Assembly (NCBI RefSeq): GCF_001591145.1
Contig: NZ_BCUF01000029.1
Location: forward strand, 1-64,000
Direction of reading: 5' to 3'
From: Vibrio harveyi NBRC 15634 = ATCC 14126 = KCTC 12724
GTDB lineage: Bacteria > Pseudomonadota > Gammaproteobacteria > Enterobacterales > Vibrionaceae
Length of the DNA stretch: 64,000 bases
Shown here: in pieces, positions 35,637 through 44,460 of the stretch
How the letters are laid out: every line of letters begins with the position of its first letter
Position numbering within the stretch: the stretch's first letter is position 1
The notes under the pieces: generated by a model
Seen by the model: only the letters and a program-made list of their open reading frames with translations
What the model was told of the DNA's origin: nothing
Databases searched by the model: none
Position numbers and translations under genes: made by a program

Positions 35637-36938
35637 ATGGAATGGCAATTAATTCTTACCCTATTCGGTAGCTTCGCAGTCCTGCTTGCGATTGGTGTAC
35701 CGGTCTCTTTTGCTATCGGTTTGTCGTCGTTAGCGACCATTTTAATGAGCTTACCGTTAGAGCCTGCTATCGCCGTTGTGGCGCAGCGTATGGCGGCGGG
35801 TCTTGATAACTTCGCCCTATTGGCAATCCCGTTCTTTATCTTGGCGGGCAACATCATGAACCAAGGCGGTATCGCACTTCGCCTGATTAACTTTGCTAAA
35901 GTTTTAGGTGGTCGTCTTCCTGGTTCTCTAGCGCACGTAAACGTGATGGCGAACATGATGTTTGGCTCTATTTCTGGCTCAGCGGTTGCGTCTGCTGCAG
36001 CGGTTGGCGGTACTATGTCTCCCCTGCAAAAGAAAGACGGTTACGATGAAAACTTCTCTGCCGCAGTAAACATTACGTCTTGTCCTTCTGGTTTGTTGAT
36101 CCCACCAAGTAACACACTGATCGTGTTCTCATTAGTGTCTGGTGGTACGTCTATCGCAGCATTGTTCCTAGCAGGTTACATTCCTGGCATCTTGATGGGT
36201 CTGAGCATCATGGTAGTGGCAGGCATTATTGCGAAACGTCGTGGTTACCCAATCGCAGCACGCCCTTCTCTTGCAATGGTTTGGGATACGTTCTTAAAAG
36301 CAGCCCCATCTCTGGCACTGATTGTGATCATCATGGGTGGCATTATCGGCGGTATCTTCACCGCAACAGAAGCCTCAGCTATCGCGGTGGTGTACACCTT
36401 CGCTCTTGCAGTACTGATTTACCGTGAAGTGAAATGGCGAGACCTTCCTAAGATCATCCTAGAATCTGCAGTCACCACCTCTATCGTATTGCTGTTGGTT
36501 GGCGCATCTATGGGTATGTCTTGGGCAATGGCAAACGCTGATATTCCTTACATGATCGCGGACGCTCTACTGGCTATTTCAGATAACCCACTGATGATTC
36601 TTCTGATCATCAACATCATTCTGCTGATTGTTGGTATCTTCATGGATATGACACCAGCGGTACTGATCTTTACGCCAATTTTCCTACCAATCGCGCTGGA
36701 TATGGGCATCGACCCAGTGCACTTCGGCATCATGATGACGTTCAACTTGGCTATCGGCATCTGTACCCCACCAGTAGGTAGCGCGTTGTTCATCGGTTGT
36801 TCTGTGGCGAACGTTGCCATCGACAAAGTGATTAAGCCTCTACTTCCATTCTACGTTGCACTGATTGCGGCACTAATGGCAGTGACCTTTATTCCTGAAC
36901 TAAGCCTGTTCTTGCCTAACCTTGTTCTTGGCTACTAA
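35637..36938 (+). CDS. TRAP transporter large membrane subunit DctM
   Basis: A 433-residue membrane protein of usual DctM length with about 12 helices in two repeats. Diagnostic are IPFFILAGNIMNQGGIALRL (about 62-81), SGSAVASAAAVGGTMSPLQK (about 117-136) and the second-repeat GICTPPVGSALFIG near 380. It is the sodium-driven translocation subunit for the hexuronate captured by DctP. Confidence 0.93.
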   Translation: MEWQLILTLFGSFAVLLAIGVPVSFAIGLSSLATILMSLPLEPAIAVVAQRMAAGLDNFALLAIPFFILAGNIMNQGGIALRLINFAKVLGGRLPGSLAHVNVMANMMFGSISGSAVASAAAVGGTMSPLQKKDGYDENFSAAVNITSCPSGLLIPPSNTLIVFSLVSGGTSIAALFLAGYIPGILMGLSIMVVAGIIAKRRGYPIAARPSLAMVWDTFLKAAPSLALIVIIMGGIIGGIFTATEASAIAVVYTFALAVLIYREVKWRDLPKIILESAVTTSIVLLLVGASMGMSWAMANADIPYMIADALLAISDNPLMILLIINIILLIVGIFMDMTPAVLIFTPIFLPIALDMGIDPVHFGIMMTFNLAIGICTPPVGSALFIGCSVANVAIDKVIKPLLPFYVALIAALMAVTFIPELSLFLPNLVLGY

Positions 36939-36998
36939 GCGCTTAGTGACAAGCTCTAGAGTTACGATCTCTAGATTCGAATGATTAAAATAAACCAT

Positions 36999-37018
36999 CC
37001 CGCAGGTTCGCCTGCGGG
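36999..37018 (+). other. UUCG-capped hairpin between dctM and uxuB
   Basis: CCCGCAGG-TTCG-CCTGCGGG is a perfect 8-bp stem with an exceptionally stable tetraloop. It is followed by A residues, not U, so it should not terminate transcription. It is placed to act as an mRNA processing or stability element between transporter and enzyme genes. Confidence 0.6.
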
Positions 37019-37033
37019 AAAAGGGATACCAAA

Positions 37034-38497
37034 ATGAAGACTATTTCGAATTCCACTCTGAATGACCACGTTCTGCTTCCGGACTACGACCGCTCAACGC
37101 TTAAAAGCCGTATTGTTCACCTTGGTTTTGGTGCATTCCACCGAGCGCACCAAGCTCTATTCACTAATGAAATGCTAAGCAAAACAGACTCGGATTGGGG
37201 CATTTGCGAAATCAACCTATTTGGTGGTGAAGAGTTAATTCAATCGCTGCGCGCACAAGACCACCTCTATACAGTGGCAGAAAAAGGCGCAGGATCGACT
37301 GAGGTAAAAGTGATTGGCTCAGTGACCGAATCACTCCACCCAAGCCTCGACAGCATTCAAGCGGTGTTAGAAAAAATGACAGAGCCACAAGTGGCGATCG
37401 TTTCAATGACGATTACCGAGAAAGGCTACTGCGCTGACCCAGCGACGGGCACGCTTGATAAAAACAATCCGCTAGTCATTGCTGACCTTGCCAACCCAAC
37501 TGAGCCAAAATCAGCATTGGGTTACATCGTGCAAGCACTGAAGATGCGCCGTGAACGCGGTCTGACGCCATTTACCGTGATGTCTTGCGATAACGTGCAA
37601 GAGAACGGTCACGTAGCAAAAGCAGCGGTACTTGAGTTCGCTCAACTGCTCGACCCAGAATTGTGTGACTGGATTGAAACCAACGTTACCTTCCCTTGCA
37701 CCATGGTTGACCGCATTGTGCCAGCAGCAACCGAAGAGACACTGACTGAAATCGCTGAGCTACTTGGCTGTGAAGACCCGTGTGGCATCGCTTGTGAACC
37801 TTTCCGCCAATGGGTTATCGAGGATAACTTCGTGGCAGGTCGCCCGGATTGGAACGTGGCTGGCGCAGAATTCGTTGCCGACGTTGTGCCTTACGAAGAA
37901 ATGAAGCTGCGCATGCTAAATGGTAGCCACTCGTTCCTAGCCTACCTAGGTTACCTTGGCGGTTACGCGCACATCTCTGACACCATGACAGATGAAGGCT
38001 ACCGCAAAGCGGCATTCGACATGATGATGCAAGCGCAAGCCCCTTCGCTGACCATGCCAGAAGGCACCGATTTAGAAGGCTACGCCAAGCTGCTTATCGA
38101 GCGCTTCACTAACCCGAGCTTGAAACACAAAACATGGCAAATCGCGATGGATGGCAGCCAGAAGATCCCACAACGCATGGGCGGCAGCTTACGATTCCAT
38201 CTTGCTCAAGGCTCTAACTACTCTTGGTTGGCAACAGCAATTGCAGGTTGGATGCGCTACGTATCTGGCGTGGACGAGCAAGGCAACGATATTGATGTTC
38301 GCGATCCGATGGCAGAGACACTACGTCAGATCTGCGACCAGCACGGCTTGAACGTTTCTGTTGTGCCTGCATTGCTCGCGGTTGAAGCCATCTTCCCTGC
38401 AGAGCTTGGTCAAAACCCACAAGTGATTGATGCAGTGAGCAGTGCTTACCAATCGCTAATCGATAACGGTGCTCGTGCCACTGTCGCTGCGTTGTAA
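37034..38497 (+). CDS. uxuB: Fructuronate reductase UxuB (mannitol dehydrogenase family)
   Basis: A 487-residue long-chain polyol dehydrogenase that reduces D-fructuronate to D-mannonate with NADH. Seen are IVHLGFGAFHRAHQALFTNE (about 28-47, dinucleotide binding), FTVMSCDNVQENGH (about 181-194), TMVDRIVPAAT (about 223-233) and the catalytic-lysine region EMKLRMLNGSHSFLAYLGYL (about 288-307). UxaC lies 12 bp downstream and makes its substrate. The neighbours make fructuronate more likely than mannitol or tagaturonate. Confidence 0.9.
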   Translation: MKTISNSTLNDHVLLPDYDRSTLKSRIVHLGFGAFHRAHQALFTNEMLSKTDSDWGICEINLFGGEELIQSLRAQDHLYTVAEKGAGSTEVKVIGSVTESLHPSLDSIQAVLEKMTEPQVAIVSMTITEKGYCADPATGTLDKNNPLVIADLANPTEPKSALGYIVQALKMRRERGLTPFTVMSCDNVQENGHVAKAAVLEFAQLLDPELCDWIETNVTFPCTMVDRIVPAATEETLTEIAELLGCEDPCGIACEPFRQWVIEDNFVAGRPDWNVAGAEFVADVVPYEEMKLRMLNGSHSFLAYLGYLGGYAHISDTMTDEGYRKAAFDMMMQAQAPSLTMPEGTDLEGYAKLLIERFTNPSLKHKTWQIAMDGSQKIPQRMGGSLRFHLAQGSNYSWLATAIAGWMRYVSGVDEQGNDIDVRDPMAETLRQICDQHGLNVSVVPALLAVEAIFPAELGQNPQVIDAVSSAYQSLIDNGARATVAAL

Positions 38498-38509
38498 TAG
38501 GAGTTAACG

Positions 38510-39922
38510 ATGAAGAATTTCTTGTGTGAAGACTTTTTACTCTCAAACGAAACTGCACGTCGCTTGTACCATGAGCATGCGTTCCACCAGCCAATTTATG
38601 ATTACCACTGCCACCTAAACCCAGCGGAAGTGGCGCAAAATCGTCAGTTCGATAACTTGGGTCAAATCTGGCTTGAAGGCGATCACTACAAATGGCGTGG
38701 CATGCGCTCGGCAGGCATTGAAGAGCGCTTGATTACGGGTGATGCGAGCGATTACGACAAATACATGGCGTGGGCGAAGACGGTTCCTCAAACCTTGGGC
38801 AACCCGCTTTACCACTGGACGCACCTAGAACTGCGTCGCCCATTCGGCATTACCAATACGCTGTTTAGCCCAGACACAGCAGACCAAATTTGGCATCAAT
38901 GTAATGAGCTGCTTGCGACACCTGAGTTCACAGCTCGCGGCATCATGCAGCAAATGAACGTCGTAATGGCGGGCACGACCGATGACCCTATCGATTCACT
39001 AGAACACCACAAAGCGATCGCAGAAGACGACACCTTTAACGTTAAAGTACTGCCGAGTTGGCGTCCGGATAAAGCGTTCAAGATTGAATTGGACGTGTTT
39101 GCGGATTACATGCACAAACTGGGCGAAGTAGCAGACATTGAAATTCGCCGCTTTGATGATTTATTGAGTGCGCTTGATAAACGTTTGGCACACTTCGATG
39201 CACATGGCTGTCGTGCGGCAGACCACGGCATTGAGATCGTCCGTTACGCGCCAATTCCAAGCGAAGCTGATTTAGATGCGTTGCTGACCCGTCGTTTGAG
39301 TGGCGAAGTACTGTCAGAGCTTGAATGTGCGCAATTCTCTACCGCAGTTCAAGTTTGGCTCGGCAAACGCTACGCACAATTGGGCTGGGTCATGCAGCTT
39401 CATATTGGCGCACAACGCAACAACAGCACACGCATGTTCCAACTACTAGGTGCTGATGCTGGCTTTGATTCGATTGGCGATCGCCCATTTGCTTTTGAAC
39501 TAGCACATCTATTGGATGAAATGGACCAAACCAATGAGCTGCCTCGCACCATCCTTTACTGTTTGAACCCTCGTGATAACGAAATGATGGCGACCATGAT
39601 TGGCAACTTCCAAGGTGGCGGCATCGCGGGCAAAGTGCAGTTTGGCTCGGGTTGGTGGTTCAACGATCAGAAAGATGGCATGCAACGCCAAATGGAACAG
39701 CTTTCTCAACTTGGTTTGCTCAGCCAATTCGTCGGCATGTTAACGGACTCGCGCAGCTTCTTGTCTTACACTCGTCACGAATACTTCCGCCGCATCTTGT
39801 GTGACATGGTCGGTCGTTGGGCAGAGAACGGCGAAGTTCCAAATGACCTATCGTTGCTTGGTCCTATGGTCGAAGACATCTGTTTTGGTAACGCAAAACG
39901 CTACTTTGAAGAGAGGGCGTAA
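38510..39922 (+). CDS. uxaC: Glucuronate (uronate) isomerase UxaC
   Basis: A 470-residue amidohydrolase-superfamily enzyme converting D-glucuronate to D-fructuronate, and galacturonate to tagaturonate. Family motifs include YDYHCHLNPAEVAQNR (about 27-42, metal HxH), DDPIDSLEHH (about 158-167), GWVMQLHIGAQRNNSTRMF (about 293-311) and MLTDSRSFLSYTRHEYFRRI (about 409-428). The gene sits tightly between uxuB (12 bp) and kdgK (3 bp). Only the mannonate branch (UxuAB) is encoded nearby, so glucuronate is the likelier main substrate. Confidence 0.95.
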   Translation: MKNFLCEDFLLSNETARRLYHEHAFHQPIYDYHCHLNPAEVAQNRQFDNLGQIWLEGDHYKWRGMRSAGIEERLITGDASDYDKYMAWAKTVPQTLGNPLYHWTHLELRRPFGITNTLFSPDTADQIWHQCNELLATPEFTARGIMQQMNVVMAGTTDDPIDSLEHHKAIAEDDTFNVKVLPSWRPDKAFKIELDVFADYMHKLGEVADIEIRRFDDLLSALDKRLAHFDAHGCRAADHGIEIVRYAPIPSEADLDALLTRRLSGEVLSELECAQFSTAVQVWLGKRYAQLGWVMQLHIGAQRNNSTRMFQLLGADAGFDSIGDRPFAFELAHLLDEMDQTNELPRTILYCLNPRDNEMMATMIGNFQGGGIAGKVQFGSGWWFNDQKDGMQRQMEQLSQLGLLSQFVGMLTDSRSFLSYTRHEYFRRILCDMVGRWAENGEVPNDLSLLGPMVEDICFGNAKRYFEERA

Positions 39923-39925
39923 CCA

Positions 39926-40903
39926 ATGAAGCACATCGCCATTATTGGTGAATGTATGATTGAGCTGAATGGCAAACCGTTCGGCTCAATGCATCAAACA
40001 TTTGGTGGGGATACGCTCAACGCTGCGGTTTATTTGAGCCGCGGCTGCGAAGCCAATAGCAAACCTGATGAAGTTAAAGTCTCTTACGTTACGGCGCTTG
40101 GCAATGACCCGATCAGTACAGGCATGCTGACTCGCTGGGAAGACGAAGGCGTCTCAACAGATTTAGTGCTGCGCGATGAGACTCGCACGCCGGGTTTATA
40201 TTTGATTCAACTTGATGACCAAGGCGAGCGTACGTTTCTATATTGGCGCAATCAATCAGCAGCACGTTACTTACTTCAACATCCTAACTTTGGCCTGGTT
40301 AAGCAAGCATTAACTCAAGTGGATGCGGTGTTTCTCAGCGGTATCTCTTTAGCCATCTTGCCAGAAGAAGACCGAATTTCACTGCTCAACTTATTGGTCG
40401 AACTTAAAGCCCAAGGTGTTGAAATCGCTTTTGATAGTAACTTCCGCCCAGCACTATGGCCTCAAGACAATAATCAAACCGTCAAAAACGTTTACCAAGC
40501 CATCTATCAACTGACGGACGTTGCCTTGGTGACTTTTGATGATGAGCAATTGATCTGGGGTGACGAAACACCAGAGCAAACCATTGAACGCCTTACCTCT
40601 CTTGGCGTAGGCAAATGCATCGTCAAGCTCGGCGCAGATGGCTGCTTGGTTCAAGACTCAACAAATCAGGGGTCGAGCGCGGCTCTGGCTCCACAAGCCG
40701 TGCCAACCCAACCTGTCGCTCAAGTGGTGGACACCACATCGGCGGGCGACTCATTCAATGGTGGCTTTTTATCAGCATACCTTGCTGGTGCCGATCTCGC
40801 GACCTCATGTCAAAGAGGTAACGCACTGGCAGGTGCTGTGATTCAACATCGCGGTGCCATCATTCCCAAAGCATTCACACAACCGGCGCTTGGCGTCGTT
40901 TAA
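39926..40903 (+). CDS. kdgK: 2-keto-3-deoxygluconate kinase KdgK (copy 1)
   Basis: A 325-residue PfkB-family sugar kinase phosphorylating 2-keto-3-deoxygluconate to KDPG. It opens with IAIIGECMIELNGKPFGSMH (4-23) and has GLYLIQLDDQGERTFLYWR (about 90-108). The ATP/catalytic motif DTTSAGDSFNGGF (about 271-283) contains the general-base Asp. It starts 3 bp after uxaC and ends 9 bp before eda. A second copy, closely similar, lies at 55388. Confidence 0.93.
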   Translation: MKHIAIIGECMIELNGKPFGSMHQTFGGDTLNAAVYLSRGCEANSKPDEVKVSYVTALGNDPISTGMLTRWEDEGVSTDLVLRDETRTPGLYLIQLDDQGERTFLYWRNQSAARYLLQHPNFGLVKQALTQVDAVFLSGISLAILPEEDRISLLNLLVELKAQGVEIAFDSNFRPALWPQDNNQTVKNVYQAIYQLTDVALVTFDDEQLIWGDETPEQTIERLTSLGVGKCIVKLGADGCLVQDSTNQGSSAALAPQAVPTQPVAQVVDTTSAGDSFNGGFLSAYLAGADLATSCQRGNALAGAVIQHRGAIIPKAFTQPALGVV

Positions 40904-40912
40904 GGAACACTC

Positions 40913-41542
40913 ATGTCTAGTATTAAAGAACAATTGAAAGCTCTGAAAGTCATCCCTGTTATCGCCATTGATAAAGCAGAAGACATTATCCCATTGGGTA
41001 AAGTACTGGCAGAGAACGGACTACCAGCAGCTGAAATCACCTTCCGTTCAGCAGCGGCTGCAGAAGCAATTCGCCTATTGCGTGAAACCCAGCCAGACAT
41101 GCTGATTGGTGCAGGTACGGTGCTGAACCGCGAGCAAGCAATTGCAGCAAAAGAAGCAGGCGCAACCTTTATCGTATCGCCTGGCTTTAACCCAAATACC
41201 GTTAAAGCGTGCCAAGAAATCGGGATTGATATCGTACCGGGTGTGAACAACCCAAGCACAGTTGAAGCCGCACTGGAAATGGGATTAACCACCTTGAAGT
41301 TCTTCCCTGCCGAAGCTTCTGGCGGCATCAACATGGTGAAATCACTGCTCGCGCCATACACCGACATCGAACTGATGCCTACTGGTGGCATTAACCCTGC
41401 GAACATCAAAGATTACTTAGCTATCCCACGCGTATTAGCATGTGGCGGTACGTGGATGGTAGATAAGAAACTGATCGAAGCGGGCAACTGGGAAGAGCTT
41501 GCTCGCCTAACTCGCGAAGCAGTAGCGCTTGTGAATGAGTAA
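40913..41542 (+). CDS. eda: KDPG aldolase Eda (copy 1)
   Basis: A 209-residue class-I aldolase cleaving 2-keto-3-deoxy-6-phosphogluconate to pyruvate and glyceraldehyde-3-phosphate. The Schiff-base lysine K129 (TTLKFFPAEASGG), E41 (AEITFR) and GAGTVLN (67-73) are present. It is the last gene of the plus-strand hexuronate operon and shares the strand spacing of a single transcript. It is clearly paralogous to the aldolase at 54754. Confidence 0.95.
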   Translation: MSSIKEQLKALKVIPVIAIDKAEDIIPLGKVLAENGLPAAEITFRSAAAAEAIRLLRETQPDMLIGAGTVLNREQAIAAKEAGATFIVSPGFNPNTVKACQEIGIDIVPGVNNPSTVEAALEMGLTTLKFFPAEASGGINMVKSLLAPYTDIELMPTGGINPANIKDYLAIPRVLACGGTWMVDKKLIEAGNWEELARLTREAVALVNE

Positions 41543-41601
41543 TGATTGGTTAGTAATCTCAAGGCTCTTGGGTTACCCCTTAGCAATTTAGATAAAGTGC
41601 C

Positions 41602-41625
41602 CAGCCCTCCCTTTGTGGAGGGCTG
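41602..41625 (+). terminator. Probable terminator hairpin after eda
   Basis: A perfect 9-bp stem CAGCCCTCC/GGAGGGCTG with 6-nt loop. The tail (ATTCATTC) is only mildly U-rich. Confidence 0.6.
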
Positions 41626-41667
41626 ATTCATTCAAAGCATGGCTCAATTGATTGGGTTATCACGGTA

Positions 41668-41772
41668 AGTAGATTCCTGATCTCGCCTAGGCTCGTCGGA
41701 ATGACGATATGACAAATATCTCCCTATTCGTCATCCTGAAAAGCGAGGCACGAGCGTGATTCAGGATCTACT
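41668..41772. repeat. Long imperfect inverted repeat (REP/MITE-like)
   Basis: The arms 41668-41706 (starting AGTAGATTCCTGATCTCGCC) and 41729-41772 (ending GATTCAGGATCTACT) are imperfect complements, giving a palindrome of about 105 bp with a 22-bp centre. It contains CGGAATGACG/CGTCATCC, a core I recall from dispersed intergenic repeats of vibrios. It lies between eda and the YgjV-like gene and seems to encode nothing. Confidence 0.6.
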
Positions 41773-41870
41773 CACAGAGCGAACCAAACTCTATAAGGGC
41801 GGCAACTTTGAAGGATGCTCATTAGCTTACTCACTTAACGAGATGACTTTGCAACACTCTAGGGAAATAA

Positions 41871-42380
41871 ATGGAAAACTGGTTAGCACAAGGCATTGGT
41901 GGCATCGCGTTTATGGTTGGCGTGATGGCATTCTGGCAAAAAGACGACATGCGCTTTCGCTATCAGATGATGGCGTTTTGTTTCATCATGGGTATTCACT
42001 TTACCCTAATGGGCGCAACCGTTGCTGCCATTGGCGTGATCACTAATGGCATTCGCAGTTTCGCCTCAATCAAAACTCAATCACGTAGAGTAATGTGGTT
42101 CTTCATTGCACTTATGTGGCTGATGACCCTACCAAACATCACCCACTTTTTTGAGCTACTCACGGTAATCGGATCGTCCGTCGCCACTTGGGCGCTCTTT
42201 TCCAAACAAGGCATCACTCTACGCAGCCTAATTTTGTTTAATTCCTTCTGCTGGGTCAGCCACAATATTTGGCTTGGTTCTATCGGAGGTTCATTGGTCG
42301 AGAGTACATTTATCATCACCAACTTACTGACCATATATCGCTTGTATCAAACTAAGACGAATCAGAATGAAACTTGTTAA
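41871..42380 (+). CDS. YgjV-like inner-membrane protein
   Basis: A 169-residue polytopic protein with about five or six short hydrophobic helices. It matches the YgjV family (QGIGGIAFMVGVMAFWQKDD near the N-terminus; FNSFCWVSHNIWLGSIGGSL near 125-144). These proteins are often encoded near uronate transport and catabolism genes (ygjV is beside uxaCA/exuT in E. coli), which fits here. Biochemical role unknown. Confidence 0.8.
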   Translation: MENWLAQGIGGIAFMVGVMAFWQKDDMRFRYQMMAFCFIMGIHFTLMGATVAAIGVITNGIRSFASIKTQSRRVMWFFIALMWLMTLPNITHFFELLTVIGSSVATWALFSKQGITLRSLILFNSFCWVSHNIWLGSIGGSLVESTFIITNLLTIYRLYQTKTNQNETC

Positions 42381-42408
42381 ATATGCTAATTCACAAGAGC
42401 TAACCAAC

Positions 42409-43026
42409 TTACGCCGAATGAAAATTGACCTTCTGACAAATTGGGGGGATGTAGAGTTGAAGATAGGACTCAGACAGGCGAAGGGCTTCTTTTGCCAGTT
42501 CTGGGGTGATGTAGCCATATTTGCGGTAAGAGAGAGAATAGATTTTGTCGGCAACTTGCAGGGATATAGCAAAAATATTAATCGGTTGAGGTAGCTGAGG
42601 AATATCGAAGAACTGGCGATAAATCATCTCAACTTGATGTCCTAACTCAAGATCATGCTCTGTATCTGCATGACCTAACTCTGCAAACGTGTGGCGTCCC
42701 AATATCAACTTTTTGGCAATTGGATTGTTATTGTAATAATTCACATAAGCGGTTTCTATCATTCGATTAATATCGGTCCAATGTAGAACTTGTTCTTCAT
42801 CAATACATTGCTTTAATAGTAAGTCAAAATCGACAAAAACATTCTCCAATAAGCTATGAAATAAGTTTTCTATATTCGGATAATGATGATAAACCGTTGA
42901 AGTTGCCATTCCGCACTCTTTAGCAACGTCGTACATCGAAATATCTGTCGCTTCTCGCCTTTCCATCAAGCGGACAACTGCTTTGTTAATTTTCAACAAT
43001 TTTGTTTCCGTACTAACTTTTCGCAT
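42409..43026 (-). CDS. TetR-family regulator of the agmatine cluster
   Basis: A 205-residue regulator. The HTH (TDISMYDVAKECGMATSTVY, about 23-42) is followed by a helical ligand domain. It lies next to the agmatine genes and is likely their regulator. TetR-type AguR proteins respond to agmatine or carbamoylputrescine in pseudomonads, which is the analogy used. An ATAAGGTC inverted repeat lies in its upstream region. Confidence 0.85.
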   Translation of the reverse strand: MRKVSTETKLLKINKAVVRLMERREATDISMYDVAKECGMATSTVYHHYPNIENLFHSLLENVFVDFDLLLKQCIDEEQVLHWTDINRMIETAYVNYYNNNPIAKKLILGRHTFAELGHADTEHDLELGHQVEMIYRQFFDIPQLPQPINIFAISLQVADKIYSLSYRKYGYITPELAKEALRLSESYLQLYIPPICQKVNFHSA

Positions 43027-43066
43027 CGTGATGTTGTCCTTCCAAATTTTAATTGAAACCTAATAT

Positions 43067-43125
43067 ATAAGGTCACACTATCAATGTCCGCCAAAAGCGA
43101 CCGTAACTTTGACATGCGACCTTAT
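43067..43125. promoter_or_regulatory. ATAAGGTC inverted repeat upstream of the tetR gene
   Basis: ATAAGGTC (43067-43074) and its complement GACCTTAT (43118-43125) frame a 43-bp spacer. The 11-mer ACCTTATTGAT at 43119-43129 recurs at 44179-44189 in the other regulatory region of the cluster, so it is a candidate operator for the TetR protein. Confidence 0.4.
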
Positions 43126-43152
43126 TGATTTGTGAATTAACGTATTTGCATA

Positions 43153-44061
43153 TTATGGCTGTATATGTGTACCAGACTTCCCTTCAATGATTTCTAACGC
43201 AAAAGATAAATCGCCAATATGACCACTTTGTCCTGTTTTTTCAACAAACTGGCAGCATGCATCGACTTTCGGTCCCATCGATCCTGCTGGGAAAGAATAT
43301 TGCTTCATTTGCTCAATAGTCACATTCTCTAGCCTTTGCTCTTGTGGTGTTCCCCAGTTAAGACAAACGTGGGTGCCATCAGTCAGAATCAGTAAATGCT
43401 CCGCCCCAATTTGTTCTGCAATTAATGCGGCTGTCATGTCCTTATCAATAACCGCTTCAAAACCGACATATGCCCCGTCTTTTTCGATCACTGGAGCACC
43501 CCCACCGCCACCACAAATAATCAGGTGTTCTTTCTCAAGTAAGTCTTTGATTGCTTTGATTTCTAAGATCTCTTGTGGTTTAGGAGAAGGGACGACACGG
43601 CGCCAATGCGAGCCATCAGGTTTCACAACCCAATGATTTGCCTCAGCAAGTTGTTTCGCTTGCTCCTCGGTATAAACTGGACCAATGAACTTAGAAGGGT
43701 CAGCAACGGCAGGATCGTTTTCATCGACGACAATTCGCGTCAGTATTGTCGTGGTATAGCGGTCTTCAATCGCAGCATTAAGACCTTGTTGAATCAAATA
43801 CCCAATCATGCCTTGCGTCTCTGCTCCAAGAACATCGAAAGGATAAGGAGGACAATCTTTGTAAGCGTTATTTTGCAAAGAAAGCAGACCGACTTGAGGG
43901 CCATTGCCATGCACAATGACTAAACGGTAGTTTTTACTCAGCTCAGCCAATGAGGTCGCGGTTTGCGCGATACTTTTCTGTTGGTTTTCACAACTCATCA
44001 CCTCTCCACGTTGCAATAGAGCATTACCCCCAACAGCTACAACAATAATAGGTTTTGACAT
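43153..44061 (-). CDS. arcC: Carbamate kinase (agmatine pathway)
   Basis: A 302-residue amino-acid-kinase-fold enzyme that makes ATP and ammonium carbamate from carbamoyl phosphate and ADP. Seen are VAVGGNALLQRGE (8-20), VIVHGNGPQVGLL (about 48-60), ICGGGGGAPVIEKDG (about 182-196) and FPAGSMGPKVDACCQFVE near 270. It diverges from the antiporter gene and would recover ATP from the carbamoyl phosphate released by the putrescine carbamoyltransferase. It may also be called AguC. Confidence 0.93.
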   Translation of the reverse strand: MSKPIIVVAVGGNALLQRGEVMSCENQQKSIAQTATSLAELSKNYRLVIVHGNGPQVGLLSLQNNAYKDCPPYPFDVLGAETQGMIGYLIQQGLNAAIEDRYTTTILTRIVVDENDPAVADPSKFIGPVYTEEQAKQLAEANHWVVKPDGSHWRRVVPSPKPQEILEIKAIKDLLEKEHLIICGGGGGAPVIEKDGAYVGFEAVIDKDMTAALIAEQIGAEHLLILTDGTHVCLNWGTPQEQRLENVTIEQMKQYSFPAGSMGPKVDACCQFVEKTGQSGHIGDLSFALEIIEGKSGTHIQP

Positions 44062-44460
44062 ATCTAAATCTCCAAATAAGTGACGTCAGAATAGACTCAA
44101 TTCACTGTATTGAATTCACAGCAAAGGATTGGAGATAAAAATCACAATTCGATTCCTATCCAAATTTTGGCTTAGAAAACCTTATTGATATCACGAACTC
44201 ATTATTACTAGCGCACTGAAACTCGATATGTGATCTCGTATATATTTTTGTGCTTAGCTAAGTAAGAAAAATCTGAATTTCATAAATTGATCAAGAACAA
44301 GTATTTCGATAATTACGTTTTTTTTCCCTAAAAATGCCTAACTTCTTTTAATTTACAACGCAATTAACCTCTCCAAAGCCGATATTAAATTCGCATCAAG
44401 GTTCGTTACATAAATTTCACTTTTAATAATTGCCATATTCGGTAGTTAAGGAGCGAAACA
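44062..44460. other. 399 bp divergent control region of the agmatine cluster
   Basis: Strongly AT-rich region between the carbamate kinase (minus) and the antiporter (plus). It contains a second copy of ACCTTATTGAT (44179-44189) shared with the tetR upstream region. A GGAG ribosome binding site precedes the antiporter start. No small ORF or terminator stands out. Confidence 0.45.

Noticed and set aside
38214..38594. A 126-codon minus-strand frame spanning the uxuB/uxaC junction
   Set aside because: It overlaps two clearly coding genes; no ribosome binding site and no recognisable protein.
40900..41409. A 169-codon minus-strand open frame
   Set aside because: Antisense to eda copy 1, whose active-site residues are all intact. 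The translation matches no family and has unusual Ala/Ser/Met composition.
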